A stretch of 64,000 nt of DNA. It comes from Flavobacterium arcticum (lineage in GTDB: Bacteria > Bacteroidota > Bacteroidia > Flavobacteriales > Flavobacteriaceae). Below, one piece after another: positions 53,254 to 61,465 of this stretch. The stretch's first letter is position 1. Each line of letters starts with the position of its first letter. The notes beneath the pieces were generated by a model that worked only from the letters and a program-made list of their open reading frames with translations, made no database searches and was not told the DNA's origin. The position numbers and the translations under genes are program-made. The stretch is taken from assembly GCF_003344925.1 (NCBI RefSeq), contig NZ_CP031188.1:2587001-2651000 (forward strand). Direction: 5' to 3'.

Positions 53254-53784
53254 ATGAGTACAACAAAATGGGTAGTAGACCCAACACATTCAGAAATTGG
53301 TTTTAAAGTAAAACACATGATGTTTACTAACCTATCAGGTAATTTCACAAAATTTGACGCTTCAGTAACAACAGAAGGTGAAGATTTTAAAAATGCTCAA
53401 TTTGATTTTAGTGCAGATATTGACTCTGTAGATACAGGAAACACTGACAGAGACAACCACCTGAAAAGTGGTGACTTTTTTAATGCAGAGCAACACCCTA
53501 AAATAATATTTACCTCAACAGCTTTTACACAAAAAAGTGGGGATAATTATACCCTTACTGGCAACCTTACTATTAGTGGTACAACAAAACCTGTAACACT
53601 TGATGTAGAGTTTGGTGGTACAGCAAAAGACCCTTGGGGTAATGTAAAAGCAGGGATGTCGGCAACGGGAAAAATAAACCGTAAAGAGTTTGGGCTTACT
53701 TGGAATGCTGCATTAGAAAGCGGTGGTGTACTGGTAGGCGAAGATGTAAAACTGAATATCGAATTACAGTTTGCAAAAGCATAA
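53254..53784 (+). CDS. YceI-family protein, no signal peptide
   Basis: A 176-residue YceI domain starting directly with TKWVVDPTHSEIGFKVKHMM and ending NIELQFAKA. FDFSADIDSVDTGNTDRDNH and NLTISGTTKPVTLDVEF are family landmarks. Without a signal peptide it should be cytoplasmic, unlike the exported copy at 44.2 kb. The ligand is probably an isoprenoid lipid. It has its own terminator. Confidence 0.9.
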   Translation: MSTTKWVVDPTHSEIGFKVKHMMFTNLSGNFTKFDASVTTEGEDFKNAQFDFSADIDSVDTGNTDRDNHLKSGDFFNAEQHPKIIFTSTAFTQKSGDNYTLTGNLTISGTTKPVTLDVEFGGTAKDPWGNVKAGMSATGKINRKEFGLTWNAALESGGVLVGEDVKLNIELQFAKA

Positions 53785-53804
53785 ATAAATTATTTTATGT
53801 ATTT

Positions 53805-53838
53805 AAAAGCCTGCCTTACTTTCGTAAGGCAGGCTTTT
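53805..53838. terminator. Bidirectional terminator between YceI and the RluD-type gene
   Basis: AAAAGCCTGCCTTAC and GTAAGGCAGGCTTTT, perfect 15-pair stem, loop TTTC. Confidence 0.92.
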
Positions 53839-53862
53839 ATTATATGGATATTCTTTTTAAAA

Positions 53863-54906
53863 CTACTCCTCTACCTCCAAGTCTTTTGACTGCGAATAAA
53901 CCCTCCATTTCTCAATACACTCTACCATATCTTGTGGTAGTTCGGTATCAAATCGCATAAATTCTTTGGTAACAGGATGTTCAAAACCTAGTGTTTTGGC
54001 ATGTAGTGCCTGTCTTGGCAATGTTTTAAAGCAATTGTCTATAAACTGTTTGTACTTGGTAAAAGTCGTTCCTTTTAGTATCCTGTCGCCTCCATAGCGT
54101 GCATCGTTAAAAAGCGTATGTCCTATATATTTCATATGCACTCGTATCTGGTGGGTACGTCCTGTTTCTAGTTTACAAGAAACAAGTGTAACATAGCCTA
54201 AACGCTCTATCACTTTATAGTGTGTTACAGCGGGTTTACCTTCGCTACCATCAGCATATACCGTATTTTGCATCCTGTCTTTAGGGTGTCGCCCTATATG
54301 TCCTTCTATAGTACCCTCTTCTTCTTTAACATCACCCCAAACTAGTGCTACATATTCCCTTTCAGATGTTTTGTTGGCAAATTGTTTGGTAAGGTATGCC
54401 ATAGCTTGTTCGGTTTTGGCTACCACCAAAAGTCCCGAAGTGTCTTTATCAATTCGGTGTACCAGTCCTGGTCTTTCGCTACTATTAAGCGGAAGATTAT
54501 CAAAATGATAAGCTAGTGCATTAACCAATGTACCCGAATAGTTACCATGTCCTGGGTGTACTACCATACCTGGCTCTTTGTTTATAACAAGTAACTGGTC
54601 GTCTTCATACACTATATCAATAGGAATGTTCTCTCCCTCTAATAAATGCTCATATGGTGGATGTGATAATAATACACGTACTACATCACTAGCCCTAACC
54701 TTGTGGTTAGATTTTACAGGAACATCATTTACATAAATGTTTCCTGCTGCGGCAGCCTGTTGTATTTTATTACGGGTAGCATTTTCTACCAAGTTCATCA
54801 AAAATTTATCTACACGCAAAGGCGATTGCCCTTTACCTGCTTCAAAACGATGATGTTCGTATAATTCTTCTTCTTGTAAGTCTTGTTCTATATCGGGGTT
54901 GCTCAT
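53863..54906 (-). CDS. RluA/RluD-family 23S rRNA pseudouridine synthase
   Basis: A 347-residue RNA-modifying enzyme: S4 domain (PLRVDKFLMNLVENATRNKI), then the catalytic domain with RPGLVHRIDKDTSGLLVVAKT, where the aspartate of HRIDKDTSG is the catalytic residue, and GRTHQIRVHMKYIGHTLFND. Its order after a PASTA gene and near ddl is common in Bacteroidota. It begins two bases after the PASTA stop, so the two are co-transcribed. RluD is the most likely member. Confidence 0.9.
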   Translation of the reverse strand: MSNPDIEQDLQEEELYEHHRFEAGKGQSPLRVDKFLMNLVENATRNKIQQAAAAGNIYVNDVPVKSNHKVRASDVVRVLLSHPPYEHLLEGENIPIDIVYEDDQLLVINKEPGMVVHPGHGNYSGTLVNALAYHFDNLPLNSSERPGLVHRIDKDTSGLLVVAKTEQAMAYLTKQFANKTSEREYVALVWGDVKEEEGTIEGHIGRHPKDRMQNTVYADGSEGKPAVTHYKVIERLGYVTLVSCKLETGRTHQIRVHMKYIGHTLFNDARYGGDRILKGTTFTKYKQFIDNCFKTLPRQALHAKTLGFEHPVTKEFMRFDTELPQDMVECIEKWRVYSQSKDLEVEE

Positions 54907-54908
54907 TA

Positions 54909-55556
54909 TTATTTTTTATTTCCTGCTTCGTATGCTGCATTAACGCCTGTATCTTCTTCGTCTTTATCAATAGTAGAGTCTTCGGAATCAGACTCTTCAT
55001 TATAACCTGTTTTTCCGTCGCCAAGTACAAAATCTATCTTAGAGGCTTTTTTTACCATATCGCCTGCTTTAAGCTTTTTGCCATTCTGCCACATTTCGAG
55101 TACAACATCTTTCGCAAGATATGGTTTATATGTCTTTTTACCTTCCTGCAAGCCTGCTGCCTGTAGGTTAGGTATAGCTTGTCTATATGTTTTTTGTATT
55201 AAGTCTGGCAAACGGATGTCATTATACCCCCCTGCATTTAGTTTAAGGTATATTTTTCTATTTTCTTTTACATTTACATTAGGTAATGGGTCTTGCTGTA
55301 CTACGCTATAAGGCGGATATTCTTTATCATAATCCATAGTATCAAGCACTACATACTGTAAATTTATTGTTTCGAGTGACTGTTCTGCCTTTGCTACCGA
55401 CATTTTTGTTAGATTCGGCACAGGTATTTCCTGCCCGTGATTAGTAGTATTATCTAGCCATTTTAGGGCTACATATACTGTTATAATAATAATAACCAAT
55501 GCTATGGCAAGCTGCATAGCAAACGTTTTGCTAGTCACAAAATTTTTAAGACTCAT
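54909..55556 (-). CDS. PASTA-domain membrane protein
   Basis: A 215-residue protein with one N-terminal span (AMQLAIALVIIIITVYVALKW) and periplasmic PASTA-type repeats (VPNLTKMSVAKAEQSLETIN, IRLPDLIQKTYRQAIPNLQAAG). The acidic tail has EESDSEDSTIDKDEEDTG. PASTA domains bind peptidoglycan or lipid II pieces. No kinase domain is fused here, so it may act as a structural or signalling partner. It shares an operon with the RluD-type gene. Confidence 0.87.
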   Translation of the reverse strand: MSLKNFVTSKTFAMQLAIALVIIIITVYVALKWLDNTTNHGQEIPVPNLTKMSVAKAEQSLETINLQYVVLDTMDYDKEYPPYSVVQQDPLPNVNVKENRKIYLKLNAGGYNDIRLPDLIQKTYRQAIPNLQAAGLQEGKKTYKPYLAKDVVLEMWQNGKKLKAGDMVKKASKIDFVLGDGKTGYNEESDSEDSTIDKDEEDTGVNAAYEAGNKK

Positions 55557-55618
55557 GTAATGTCAGTTTTGACAAAGATATAAATAATACCAAACTTATA
55601 ACTTTGAATAAATAATGA

Positions 55619-55626
55619 TATTTTTG
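55619..55626 (+). promoter_or_regulatory. Promoter -7 element of ddl
   Basis: TATTTTTG, 33 bases before the ATG at 55660. Confidence 0.6.
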
Positions 55627-55659
55627 TGTTACTAAATATTATAATTGTAACGACAGCCA

Positions 55660-56640
55660 ATGAAAAATGTTGCCATCATAATGGGCGGATATTCCAGTGA
55701 ATACGAAATATCCTTATTAAGCGGAAATGTAGTGTACGACAACTTAGATAAGTCGAAATATTATCCATACAAGGTACATATCTTAAAAGATAAATGGGTA
55801 ATGGTAGATGATGATGAAAATGAATACCCCATAAACAAACACGACTTTTCGGTAAACAATGATGGGACTATAATAAAGTTTGATGTCGTTTTTAATGCCA
55901 TACATGGCACACCAGGTGAAGACGGACTTATTCAGGCTTATTTTAATCTATTAGGTATACCTCAAACCTCATGCGATTATTATCAGGCTGCATTAACATT
56001 TAACAAGCGTGACTTACTGTCAGTATTAAAACCTTATGGTGTAAAAACAGCCATATCACATTATATAAATTTAGGCGACGATATTAATCAGGCGGCCATA
56101 CTAGATAAGGTTGGCTTACCCTGTTTTGTAAAACCTAATAAATCGGGCTCTAGTTTTGGTATCTCTAAAGTAAAAACTAACGATGAGTTTATGCCTGCTA
56201 TAGAAAAAGCTTTTAAAGAAGACAGCGAGATATTAATAGAAAGTTTTCTTGATGGTAAAGAAATATCTGTAGGTGTTATAAATTATAAAGAAAAAGTTAC
56301 TGTATTGCCAATGACTGAAATTGTATCGGAAAATGAGTTTTTTGATTATGATGCTAAATACCTTGGTAAATCGCAAGAAATTACGCCTGCACGCATATCA
56401 GATAAAATGACTAAAAAAATAGCCGATATTGCTAAACGTATTTATGAAGTACTAAAAATGGAAGGCTTTTCGCGTAGTGAATTTATTATAGTAAATAATG
56501 AACCTCACCTTTTAGAGCTTAACACTGTACCAGGACTTACTACCGAAAGTATACTACCGCAACAAGCACGCGCCGGAGGTATAACATTGCCAGAGCTTTT
56601 TGGTAACGCCATAGAGCAAGCCTTAAAAAAGCAAGAATAA
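55660..56640 (+). CDS. ddl: D-alanine--D-alanine ligase
   Basis: A 326-residue ATP-grasp ligase that makes the D-Ala-D-Ala end of peptidoglycan precursors. IMGGYSSEYEISLLSG is the first substrate loop, VFNAIHGTPGEDGLIQAYF the second, VKPNKSGSSFGISKVK the ATP-grasp loop, and HLLELNTVPGLT the metal site. It is divergent from the PASTA/RluD operon; coaD follows after 53 bases. Confidence 0.95.
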   Translation: MKNVAIIMGGYSSEYEISLLSGNVVYDNLDKSKYYPYKVHILKDKWVMVDDDENEYPINKHDFSVNNDGTIIKFDVVFNAIHGTPGEDGLIQAYFNLLGIPQTSCDYYQAALTFNKRDLLSVLKPYGVKTAISHYINLGDDINQAAILDKVGLPCFVKPNKSGSSFGISKVKTNDEFMPAIEKAFKEDSEILIESFLDGKEISVGVINYKEKVTVLPMTEIVSENEFFDYDAKYLGKSQEITPARISDKMTKKIADIAKRIYEVLKMEGFSRSEFIIVNNEPHLLELNTVPGLTTESILPQQARAGGITLPELFGNAIEQALKKQE

Positions 56641-56693
56641 TTTATATACACATCACACATTAAGAGCTTTAAAATCAAATAAACATTACCATT

Positions 56694-57149
56694 ATGAAAA
56701 TAGCTGTATTTCCCGGATCATTCGACCCTATTACCCTTGGGCATTACGATATTATAAATAGAGGAATAAGTCTTTTTGATAAAGTAATTGTAGCTATTGG
56801 TGTTAATGCCGATAAAAAATATATGTTCCCTATAAAGGAACGAAAGCATTTTATAGAAGAAGCCTTTAAAGACGAGCCAAAAGTAGAAGTTATAACCTAT
56901 AAAGGACTTACTATAGATCTTTGCCGTAAAGTAGGAGCCGATTTTATACTACGAGGATTGCGTAATCCTGCCGACTTTGAATTTGAAAAAGCCATAGCAC
57001 ATACCAACAGGGAACTATCTAAAATAGAAACAGTATTCCTACTTACAGCTGCAAGAACTTCTTATATCAGCTCGAGTATAGTGCGCGATGTATTGCGTAA
57101 TGGTGGCGATTATACTATCCTTGTTCCTGATTCTGTAAGGGTAAAATAG
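56694..57149 (+). CDS. coaD: Pantetheine-phosphate adenylyltransferase
   Basis: A 151-residue nucleotidyltransferase for coenzyme A synthesis. FPGSFDPITLGHYDII contains the T/H-x-G-H motif, DFILRGLRNPADFEFE the pantetheine-binding region, and TAARTSYISSSIVRDV the ATP-binding ISSS-x-VR motif. The length is normal. Its stop codon directly abuts the stop codon of the convergent NUDIX gene. Confidence 0.95.
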   Translation: MKIAVFPGSFDPITLGHYDIINRGISLFDKVIVAIGVNADKKYMFPIKERKHFIEEAFKDEPKVEVITYKGLTIDLCRKVGADFILRGLRNPADFEFEKAIAHTNRELSKIETVFLLTAARTSYISSSIVRDVLRNGGDYTILVPDSVRVK

Positions 57150-57758
57150 TTATTTAATTATGGTAGCGGTATCCTCTTTAAAAAGTAGCTTTATGTTTTC
57201 GTAAGAGTTGGTAAGTACTTCTTTTATTTCTTCGGGTTTTAACCAAGCTACTTTTTCTATACCCTCTTCTAGCTGCCCTTGTAGTTTTCCAGAATAAGAA
57301 GTTTTCATTTCGTACCAGTAAGTTATTTTTAGCTTATATTGCCCGTTACGTTTAAAAACGTGATACGTTTTTTGTAGTTTCTTTACAATTTTCAGGTTTT
57401 TAACCCCTGTCTCCTCCTCTACTTCGCGCATCGCCGTTTCTTCCATCTCTTCGCCACGCTCGGTACCACCTTTGGGTAAGTCCCATTTACCGTTTCTAAA
57501 AATAAAAAGTACCTCGCCATTATCATTATATACTAAACCACCACCTGCTTTTGCAACAGGTAATTTCTCTTTTAGTTTTTTAAGTATTGCTTTTTCGTCA
57601 GGATAGTATAATAAAGCTTTATTTACTTTATTATTAAACATTTTTACGATAAGCTGTTCTATATCTACACTTTCCAATAAAAAAATTTGGAAATCAGTTT
57701 CCTTTTCTACTTTATTTGTTAGAAAAAGCGGTTTATCGTTTACAAAAACTTTATACAT
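57150..57758 (-). CDS. NUDIX hydrolase
   Basis: A 202-residue hydrolase. The NUDIX box GGTERGEEMEETAMREVEEETGV occupies about residues 100-122 (written here as its core), preceded by GGGLVYNDNGEVLFIFRNGKWDLP. An N-terminal domain of about 60 residues precedes it. It cleaves nucleoside diphosphates linked to another group; the substrate is unknown. The ATG at 57758 was chosen over a GTG at 57779 because the latter would overlap pyrE. Its start codon is only seven bases from that of pyrE. Confidence 0.87.
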   Translation of the reverse strand: MYKVFVNDKPLFLTNKVEKETDFQIFLLESVDIEQLIVKMFNNKVNKALLYYPDEKAILKKLKEKLPVAKAGGGLVYNDNGEVLFIFRNGKWDLPKGGTERGEEMEETAMREVEEETGVKNLKIVKKLQKTYHVFKRNGQYKLKITYWYEMKTSYSGKLQGQLEEGIEKVAWLKPEEIKEVLTNSYENIKLLFKEDTATIIK

Positions 57759-57761
57759 TTG
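57754..57761 (+). promoter_or_regulatory. Promoter -7 element of pyrE, overlapping the NUDIX start codon
   Basis: TACATTTG, ending four bases before the pyrE ATG at 57766. The same bases include the reverse-strand ATG of the NUDIX gene. The pyrE transcript should be nearly or wholly leaderless. Confidence 0.6.
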
Positions 57762-57765
57762 CAAT

Positions 57766-58410
57766 ATGATTTTTAACACAACTACCGCCGAAAAAACAGC
57801 CGAATTGCTTTTACAAATAAACGCAATTAAATTAAATCCAAAAAATCCTTTTACATGGGCTTCCGGATGGAAATCGCCTATTTATTGCGACAATAGGATA
57901 ACACTTTCATTTCCAGAAGTAAGAAACTACATTCGCGAAGAATTTTCTCGTAATATAGAACAAGTATACGGAAAACCCGATGTTATAGCAGGCGTAGCTA
58001 CTGGTGCTATAGGAATAGGTATGCTAGTTGCAGATTTTATGGGACTACCATTTGTATATGTACGTCCTGAGGCTAAAAAACATGGTCGCCAAAACCAAAT
58101 AGAAGGTTATTTACAAGAAGGTCAAAACGTAGTAGTTGTAGAAGACTTAATAAGTACAGGTAATAGCAGTCTGCAAGCTGTAGAAGCACTTAAAGCTGCC
58201 GGAGCTAACGTGCAAGGTATGGTTGCTATATTTACTTATGATTTTGATGTTTCCACAGAGAATTTTAAAAATGCAGGAATTACATTAAACACTTTAGGCA
58301 ATTATGACACACTGTTACAACTTGCCGTAACAAAAGAATATATTACCGAAGAGGAACACGAAACACTAAAAGAATGGCGTAAAAACCCTTCAGAATGGGG
58401 ACAAAAATAA
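57766..58410 (+). CDS. pyrE: Orotate phosphoribosyltransferase
   Basis: A 214-residue enzyme that joins orotate to PRPP in pyrimidine synthesis. The PRPP motif is VVVEDLISTGNSSLQAV; FTWASGWKSPIYCDNR and GVATGAIGIGMLVADFMG are further signatures. The SRPBCC gene follows 36 bases later and probably shares the transcript. Confidence 0.95.
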   Translation: MIFNTTTAEKTAELLLQINAIKLNPKNPFTWASGWKSPIYCDNRITLSFPEVRNYIREEFSRNIEQVYGKPDVIAGVATGAIGIGMLVADFMGLPFVYVRPEAKKHGRQNQIEGYLQEGQNVVVVEDLISTGNSSLQAVEALKAAGANVQGMVAIFTYDFDVSTENFKNAGITLNTLGNYDTLLQLAVTKEYITEEEHETLKEWRKNPSEWGQK

Positions 58411-58446
58411 GCCCTGATTTATACAAAATAATTAATACAACATATT

Positions 58447-58839
58447 ATGAATTTACAAAGCCCAAAAGTAACGGTTGAAAAATCGGCACAATACATATTC
58501 GAATCATTATCTAATGTAAAGAATTTTGAAAAGCTAATGCCTGAAAACATTGCAAAATTTGAAGTAACAGGTGATGATTCTTTTATTTTCGGACTTAAAG
58601 GTATGCCAGAGATAAAACTAAAAATGAAAGAAAAAACACCTCCTAATAAATTAGTTTTAGGAGCTGCTAGTGACAAATTGCCATTTACACTTACTGGCAA
58701 TATAAATACTGTGTCAGACACATCTAGCGAAGTACAACTATTATTTGAAGGCGAATTTAATGCTATGATGGCTATGATGGTAAAAGGACCTATAAGTAAG
58801 TTTATAGAAACTTTAGCAAAAAACATGCATAAGCTTTAA
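58447..58839 (+). CDS. SRPBCC-family protein
   Basis: A 130-residue START/Bet v 1-like domain: VTVEKSAQYIFESLSNVKNF, a strand series in the middle and a long C-terminal helix (ISKFIETLAKNMHKL). Such proteins bind hydrophobic ligands in a cavity. No ligand is evident. It follows pyrE and ends in a terminator. Confidence 0.82.
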   Translation: MNLQSPKVTVEKSAQYIFESLSNVKNFEKLMPENIAKFEVTGDDSFIFGLKGMPEIKLKMKEKTPPNKLVLGAASDKLPFTLTGNINTVSDTSSEVQLLFEGEFNAMMAMMVKGPISKFIETLAKNMHKL

Positions 58840-58859
58840 AAAGCAGTTAATTATATTTT

Positions 58860-58893
58860 AAAAGCCTTTAAGTGCATACTTAAAGGCTTTTTT
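58860..58893 (+). terminator. Terminator of the pyrE transcript
   Basis: AAAAGCCTTTAAGT and ACTTAAAGGCTTTT around GCAT, perfect 14-pair stem with T run. Confidence 0.9.
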
Positions 58894-58920
58894 GTTATTT
58901 TTAGGCAAATTCTCTACACT

Positions 58921-59448
58921 ATGAAAAAAATACTCTTATTATTTACATTCCTACTTTCTGTAACTACTATACAAGCCCAGTCTGAAAATGACAATATTGA
59001 TACTGTAATACTTACAGAAGCAGACAAAATGGGAAAAGCATTTGTAGCCGCAGAGTATGCTGTTTTTGCAAAATTTACACATCCTACAATTGTTACCATG
59101 ATGGGGGGAGAAGAGAAAATGATAAGCGAAATTGCACGTAGTTTTGATTTAATAAAAGAAGATGGAGTAAGCTTTGAGGATATCAGCTACGGTGTCCCTT
59201 CAGAAATAATACAATATGAAGGACAGTTGCAATGCACCCTACCCCAAATGATTGAAATGAAAGTAGATGGCGGTACAGTTACTGCGAATGCTGTACTTAT
59301 AGCCGTATCCATGGATAATGGTGTAAACTGGTATTTTATAGACCCTACAGGTAATGACATAGCAACGATGCGCAAAATAATTCCTACACTAAGCCCTTTA
59401 CTGAAAATACCCGTAAGTGTTGAACCTACTTATAGTAAAGATAAATAG
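58921..59448 (+). CDS. Exported protein of unknown function, possibly NTF2-like
   Basis: A 175-residue protein with a signal peptide (LLLFTFLLSVTTIQAQ). The body begins with a helix region ADKMGKAFVAAEYAVFAKFT and continues with strands IQYEGQLQCTLPQMIEMKV and GVNWYFIDPTG, a layout like NTF2/SnoaL-type folds. This is only a pattern match. The gene stands alone. Confidence 0.6.
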   Translation: MKKILLLFTFLLSVTTIQAQSENDNIDTVILTEADKMGKAFVAAEYAVFAKFTHPTIVTMMGGEEKMISEIARSFDLIKEDGVSFEDISYGVPSEIIQYEGQLQCTLPQMIEMKVDGGTVTANAVLIAVSMDNGVNWYFIDPTGNDIATMRKIIPTLSPLLKIPVSVEPTYSKDK

Positions 59449-59547
59449 TAAAAACATACTTTTTATAATCCATAAATTTTATTTTCCAGTTAAACATTTT
59501 GTAACTTGGCATATATAAAAAACACTATAAACTCCCCTAATAAATCA

Positions 59548-60252
59548 ATGGTTATGAAAAACATAAACGATTACGAAATTAACTATGAGCTTGAAGATGA
59601 AATAAATGATCCAGAGCTTGTAGAAATACATATAGGCGATGTAAACCTTCCTACAGGTAAAATTATTGTTGCCGATCCTTTTTTTACAGTAGAACAACGA
59701 CCTTTTGCCCGCACAGTAGAACCTGATAAATATCCTGTGCATATTTATATGTCAAAAATTGACACAATGCACCACAGGGTAGCTTATGCTAAAATAAAAT
59801 TTAGACCTGAAACAGCAACTAAATGGATATTAGCACTTACTGACGATATTACAGGCGAAGAAATGCAAGAGCTTGGAGAAGATGAGTTTTATGGTTTCCC
59901 TGTCGAGTCGGGATTAGCGTGTTTTCTTGATGAAAAAACAAATGCAGCCCTTATAACAAAAATAGAAGCGTTACAAGAAAAAGACCCTATAGCAAACTAT
60001 TATGATGTTGTGCTTTCGGACGAGTTTCGCGAATACTCTGGCAAAAATGAATTTTCTAGAGAATTAGGCGACTGGAACGACCACCGACCTAATAAAGATT
60101 CTGATGATAATGCTATAATGTTTGCCTCTGGATGGGGCGATGGCTACTACCCTGCATACTGGGGGGTAAATAATAATGGTGATACTGTAGAACTTGTTAT
60201 TGATTTTCTTATTAATGAGTTTGAAGAAGATGATAACGGAATAAGACTATAA
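59548..60252 (+). CDS. DUF4241 family protein
   Basis: A 234-residue soluble protein. The family signature is in FPVESGLACFLDEKTNAAL and FASGWGDGYYPAYWGVNNNG; an early part reads GDVNLPTGKIIVADPFF. The function is unknown; relatives are found as single genes and near toxin systems, but nothing of the latter kind lies here. A TTG start at 59506 was rejected in favour of the ATG at 59548 (a second ATG is at 59554). Confidence 0.82.
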   Translation: MVMKNINDYEINYELEDEINDPELVEIHIGDVNLPTGKIIVADPFFTVEQRPFARTVEPDKYPVHIYMSKIDTMHHRVAYAKIKFRPETATKWILALTDDITGEEMQELGEDEFYGFPVESGLACFLDEKTNAALITKIEALQEKDPIANYYDVVLSDEFREYSGKNEFSRELGDWNDHRPNKDSDDNAIMFASGWGDGYYPAYWGVNNNGDTVELVIDFLINEFEEDDNGIRL

Positions 60253-60253
60253 A

Positions 60254-60982
60254 CTAATATAACAATTGTACTTCTTTAACTTTATAAAAAACAATATTAT
60301 CATCTTCTAGTTGTACCTCTAAGCTTCCGTTTTTAGATACTCCTTTTATGATACCCATAAACCTCATGCCTTCTTTTTCAAAAGGCATGGGGATATTTTT
60401 TTTATACAGTTGTTGTAAATATTTATCCCAAAGAGCATCTGCATCTTTATGTAATAATAAAGATAAGTTTCGCTTCAAATTTTCGGCAATAGCTACCATT
60501 ACAGCATTTTTATCAAATTCTCTTTCGGCAACCAAGGCTAACGATGTTGCTTTTGGCAAACCCTCAAAATCAGTTTGATTAACATTAATACCTATGCCTA
60601 CCACCGAGTGTATTTCGCCATTGCTCCTAATGTTGTTTTCTATAAGTATGCCGCCAAGTTTTTTATTCCCTGCCAAAATGTCGTTAGGCCATTTTATTGA
60701 TAACCCTGATATGTTAAACATTTCTAGAGCATCTATTACACTAACAGCTACTGCTGCGTTTAGGTAAAAAATAGCATTAATTTCGAGTAGTAAATCTTTA
60801 ACCAATACACTAAACGTTAAGTTTTTACCCTGTTGCGTTTCCCACTGAGTGCCCATTTGCCCTCTGCCCTGTGTTTGATGTTCTGCTACTGCAATAGTAA
60901 AATTTTCTACGTGCCTTGTTGACGATAACTCTTTTAAATAGTCATTAGTAGAGTTAATGGCACTGAGTTTGATTATATTCAT
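60254..60982 (-). CDS. birA: Biotin--[acetyl-CoA-carboxylase] ligase
   Basis: A 242-residue ligase without the N-terminal DNA-binding domain, so not a repressor. INSTNDYLKEL, HQTQGRGQMGTQWET (biotinyl-AMP loop), LSIKWPNDILAGNKKLGGIL and VVGIGINVNQ are the family motifs. It attaches biotin to carboxyl-carrier proteins. MNIIKL at 60982 is the start; 19 more upstream codons are in frame but poorly conserved-looking. It is divergent from rsfS. Confidence 0.94.
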   Translation of the reverse strand: MNIIKLSAINSTNDYLKELSSTRHVENFTIAVAEHQTQGRGQMGTQWETQQGKNLTFSVLVKDLLLEINAIFYLNAAVAVSVIDALEMFNISGLSIKWPNDILAGNKKLGGILIENNIRSNGEIHSVVGIGINVNQTDFEGLPKATSLALVAEREFDKNAVMVAIAENLKRNLSLLLHKDADALWDKYLQQLYKKNIPMPFEKEGMRFMGIIKGVSKNGSLEVQLEDDNIVFYKVKEVQLLY

Positions 60983-61024
60983 TAAAAATAATAAGGAATA
61001 ACCCGTTAATCTTGTATTAAGGTT

Positions 61025-61032
61025 CAAAAGTA
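61025..61032 (-). promoter_or_regulatory. Promoter -7 element of birA
   Basis: Minus-strand TACTTTTG, 42 bases before the start codon at 60982. Confidence 0.55.
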
Positions 61033-61046
61033 AGTACAAAAAATGA

Positions 61047-61054
61047 TAACTTTG
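61047..61054 (+). promoter_or_regulatory. Promoter -7 element of rsfS-ftsH
   Basis: TAACTTTG, 21 bases before the ATG at 61076 and 14 bases from the birA -7 box. Confidence 0.65.
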
Positions 61055-61075
61055 CGTTATATATATAAATTTTAA

Positions 61076-61447
61076 ATGGCGAAAAAAAACATAAGTAATG
61101 ATGATTTATTAGCGAACATCATCAAAGGTATAGAAGAAGTTAAAGGAAATGATATTGATATTCTAGATTTAAGAGCTATCGACAACACTGTTTGCGATTA
61201 TTTTGTAATCTGTAACGGTACTTCTAACACGCAAGTGAATGCTATTGTTCACTCTATTCAAAAAACAGTTTCAAAAGAGTTAAAAGATAAGCCTTGGCAT
61301 GTAGAAGGTACAGACAATGGCGAATGGGTGCTTATGGACTATGTGAACATTGTGGTACACGTTTTCCAAAAGCATATAAGAGAATACTACAATATAGAAA
61401 GCCTGTGGGGTGATGCAAAAATCACATCTATAGGAAACAACTACTAA
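61076..61447 (+). CDS. rsfS: Ribosome silencing factor RsfS
   Basis: A 123-residue factor that binds ribosomal protein L14 and keeps the subunits apart when nutrients are short. IDILDLRAIDNTVCDYFVIC and GEWVLMDYVNIVVHVFQ are the family signatures, and the Trp in YNIESLWGDA closes it. ftsH follows 18 bases later in the same transcript. Confidence 0.94.
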   Translation: MAKKNISNDDLLANIIKGIEEVKGNDIDILDLRAIDNTVCDYFVICNGTSNTQVNAIVHSIQKTVSKELKDKPWHVEGTDNGEWVLMDYVNIVVHVFQKHIREYYNIESLWGDAKITSIGNNY

Positions 61448-61465
61448 CAAGCTATACAATAATTC

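Noticed and set aside
58419..58826. 135-codon minus-strand frame opposite the SRPBCC gene
   Set aside because: Antisense shadow without promoter; the plus-strand gene has a clear fold pattern and a terminator.
59548..60252. DUF4241 gene as an immunity gene of a toxin system
   Set aside because: No toxin, secretion or immunity neighbour is present; it stands between ordinary genes.
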